Shown here piece by piece: positions 17,663 to 20,000 of a DNA stretch of 20,000 bases. The notes under the pieces were generated by a model. That model saw only the letters and a program-made list of their open reading frames with translations, was not told the DNA's origin and made no database searches. The stretch covers positions 37,515,964 to 37,535,963 of the forward strand of contig NC_091564.1 in NCBI RefSeq assembly GCF_042767895.1, in the 5' to 3' direction. The DNA is from Penaeus vannamei (Eukaryota; Arthropoda; Malacostraca; Decapoda; Penaeidae). A program made the position numbers and the translations under genes. Numbering within the stretch: position 1 is the stretch's first letter; each line of letters starts with the position of its first letter.

Positions 17663-17692
17663 TTGTCCTAATATATACGAATATTAGGACAA
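17663..17692. other. Perfect hairpin, 12-bp arms and 6-nt loop
   Basis: TTGTCCTAATAT (17663-17674) and ATATTAGGACAA (17681-17692) are perfect inverted copies around ATACGA. It lies at the exact right edge of the ~121-bp repeat. No adjacent gene is known, so its role is open. Confidence 0.85.
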
Positions 17693-17991
17693 CAAATGAC
17701 ATATAATGATGGTACTGATAAGAGGACGGAGATATGATAGTGATAGATAGATTATAGTATTGATGATAATGATAGTTGGGAAACTTGTAAATCTAGTGAT
17801 GAGAATAATAGTAATGAAATTAGGGATGGTGATAATTCTAATGACAATAACACAAATTGATTGATAGCAGCAATGAAGCATCCATAACAAGATACCAGGT
17901 AATAGTAATTACAATACTAGAAAACAAACAAGAAAATAAAACGAAAAAACAAAAACAAAACAAATAAGTGTTACACATCGACCGAAACCAG
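17693..17991. other. AT-rich spacer with degenerate GAT/AAT triplets
   Basis: About 300 bp in which GAT, AAT and GATA steps are frequent but never form a clean array. Ends in A-rich DNA with AAAAC patches. No gene seen. Confidence 0.6.
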
Positions 17992-18023
17992 CCCCCCCCC
18001 CAAAAAAAAAAAAAAAAAAAAAA
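17992..18023. repeat. Oligo-C then oligo-A composite
   Basis: C10 (17992-18001) followed by A22 (18002-18023), directly joined to the first unit of the right-hand minisatellite. Confidence 0.95.
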
Positions 18024-20000
18024 TCAATGGCCCTTCAGAATCATACAAACAAACAAACAAACAAACCAAAAAAATAAAGAAAAAAAAGAAAAATCGATGG
18101 CCCTTCAGAATCTGCTAAACAACAACAACAACAACAAAGATAAAGAAAAAAAAAATCGATGGCCCTTCAAAAACTGCTAAACAACAACAACAACAACAAC
18201 AAAGATAAAAAAAAAAATTAAAATAAAAAATCAATGGCCCTTCAGAATCTGAAACAACAACAACAACAACAAAGATAAAGAAAAATAAAAAATAAAAAAT
18301 CGATGGCCCTTCAGAATCTGAAACAACAACAACAACAACAAAGATAAAGAAAAATAAAAAATAAAAAATCGATGGCCCTTCAAAAACTGCTAAACAACAA
18401 CAACAACAACAACAAAGATAAAGAAAAATAAAAAATAAAAAACCGATGGCCCTTCAGAATCTGAAACAACAACAACAACAACAACAACAAAGATAAAAAG
18501 AAAAATAGAAACTAAAAAATCGATGGCCCTTCAGAAACTGCTAAACAACAACAACACCAACAACAAAGATAAAGAAAAATAAAAAACAAAAAATCGATGG
18601 CCCTTCAGAATCTGAAACAACAACAACAACAACAACAACAAAAAAGATAAAGAAAAATATGTAAATAAAAAACCGATGGCCCTTCAGAATCTGAAACAAC
18701 AACAACAACAACAACAACAAAGACAAAAAGAAAAATAGAAAATTAAAAAATCGATGGCACTTCAAAAACTGCTAAACAACAACAACAACAACAACAAAAA
18801 AGATAAAGAAAAAAATTAAAATAAAAAACCGATGGCCCTTCAGAAACTGCTAAACAACAACAACAAAGATAAAAAAAAAAAAAAATAGAAACTAAAAACC
18901 CGATGGCCCTTCAAAAACTGCTAAACAACAACAACAACAACAACAAAGATAAAGAAAAATATGTAAATAAAAAACCGATGGCCCTTCAGAAACTGCTAAA
19001 CAACAACAACAACAACAACAAAGATAAAGAAAAATAAAAAATAAAAAATCGATGGCCCTTCAAAAACTGCTAAACAACAACAACAACAACAAAGATAAAG
19101 AAAAAAATGTAAATAAAAAATCGATGGCCCTTCAGAAACTGCTAAACAACAACAACAACAACAACAAAGATAAAAAGAAAAATAGAAAATTAAAAAATCG
19201 ATGGCCCTTCACAAACTGCTAAACAACAACAACAACAACAACAAAGATAAAGAAAAATAGAAAATAAAAAACCGATGGCCCTTCAGAATCTGAAACAACA
19301 ACAACAACAACAACAACAAAGATAAAGAAAAATAAAAAATAAAAAATCGATGGCCCTTCAGAATATGAAACAACAACAACAACAACAACAAAGATAAAGA
19401 AAAATATGTAAATAAAAAACCGATGGCCCTTCAGAATCTGAAACAACAACAACAACAACAACAAAGATAAAGAAAAATAGAAAATTAAAAAACCGATGAC
19501 CCTTCAGAAACTGCTAAACAACAACAACAACAACAACAAAGATAAAGAAAAATATGTAAATAAAAAATCGATGGCCCTTCAAAAACTGCTAAACAACAAC
19601 AACAACAACAACAAAGATAAAGAAAAATAAAAAATAAAAAATCGATGGCCCTTCAGAATCTGAAACAACAACAACAACAACAACAACAAAGACAAAAAGA
19701 AAAATAGAAAATTAAAAAACCGATGGCCCTTCAAAAACTGCTAAACAACAACAACAACAACAACAAAGATAAAGAAAAATATGTAAATAAAAAACCGATG
19801 GCCCTTCAGAAACTGCAAAACAACAACAACAACAACAACAAACATAAAAAGAAAAATAGAAAATTAAAAAATCGATCGCCCTTCACAAACTGCTAAACAA
19901 CAACAACAACAACAACAAACATAAAAAGAAAAATAGAAAATTAAAAAATCGATGGCCCTTCAGAAACTGCTAAACAACAACAACAACAACAACAAAGATA
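18023..20000. repeat. Minisatellite, ~74-bp unit, 27 copies, open to the right
   Basis: The anchor ATCGATGGCCCTTCA (or ACCGATGGCCCTTCA) recurs 27 times from 18023 to about 19948, mean spacing about 74 bp. Each unit is: anchor; a short head, either GAATCTGAAAC or AAACTGCTAAAC; (CAA)n with about 4-8 triplets; AAGATAAAGAAAAAT; and an A-rich tail of three main kinds (TAAAAAATAAAAAA, ATGTAAATAAAAAA or AGAAAATTAAAAAA). The first three units are the most diverged. Spacing is not a multiple of three and units have stops, so it is not coding. The array continues past the window end. There are no unique spacers, so it is not a CRISPR-like structure. Confidence 0.98.

Noticed and set aside
18026..18060. 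Histone mRNA 3' stem-loop, because GGCCCTTCAG resembles its left half
   Set aside because: The matching right arm is absent in every unit; the only dyad is TTCAG-AAT-CTGAA, and the motif occurs 27 times in an array.
18023..20000. CRISPR-like array
   Set aside because: Units repeat along their whole length with no unique spacers, the anchor is part of a 74-bp minisatellite, and the setting is eukaryotic.

Overview
This window looks like non-coding DNA from a large, repeat-rich animal genome. Nothing suggests bacterial, archaeal or phage origin: there is no dense gene packing, no operon, and no rRNA or tRNA gene that I can recognise. The extreme load of simple repeats ((GA)n, (CA)n, (GATA)n, (AAC)n, long one-sided polypyrimidine or polypurine tracts) mixed with AT-rich unique DNA resembles what is known of decapod crustaceans, especially penaeid shrimp. 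That assignment is inference from style only, with no diagnostic gene to support it. I call no protein-coding gene. The long open frames lie almost entirely in C/T- or A/G-only tracts, where stop codons are rare by composition, and their products are Ser/Leu/Pro/Phe or Arg/Glu/Gly/Lys low-complexity strings.

Layout. 1-119 (GA)n. 120-1626 polypyrimidine, hiding a worn ~100-bp tandem array. 1728-3160 a 16-copy ~88-bp minisatellite. 3161-3461 unique. 3465-3960 TTTG and CT-rich DNA with a 50-bp repeat. 4014-4081 G-runs then C-runs. 4220-5190 TC/CTT/CCT tract. 5191-5390 unique. 5391-5820 very G-rich with a ~100-bp period. 5821-6160 unique. 6161-6424 GA/GATA/oligo-C/oligo-A. 6425-6689 unique. 6690-7135 polypurine. 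7229-7610 CCT-rich. 7616-8520 unique DNA with an exact 102-bp triplication and a TAGCG-motif cluster. 8521-9836 AT-rich unique. 9838-10066 CA and C-rich. 10067-10540 a CpG-rich island. 10541-10920 unique. 10921-11112 ACGC/CA. 11113-11230 A/T-rich with degenerate short repeats. 11271-11650 a worn ~90-bp repeat. 11651-12749 AT- and T-rich. 12750-13395 polypyrimidine. 13396-14500 hairpin, TC/GA, GATA, AAC and polypurine. 14501-15530 unique DNA with five copies of a ~117-137-bp repeat. 15531-16195 a pyrimidine minisatellite. 16196-16560 unique. 16561-17032 CA then CT. 17033-17660 unique with a ~121-bp repeat. 17663-17692 a 12-bp-stem hairpin. 17693-18001 AT-rich ending in oligo-C. 18002-20000 a 74-bp minisatellite that runs off the window.

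I found no previously undescribed gene system. What is notable is how many unrelated minisatellites with periods of about 33-137 bp lie in 20 kb, and the mosaic structure of the right-hand array. In the unique islands I also note a triple E2F-like site, a DR4-like nuclear-receptor site and a CpG-rich island. These are weak regulatory leads, and the last is the best place to look for a first exon or promoter.
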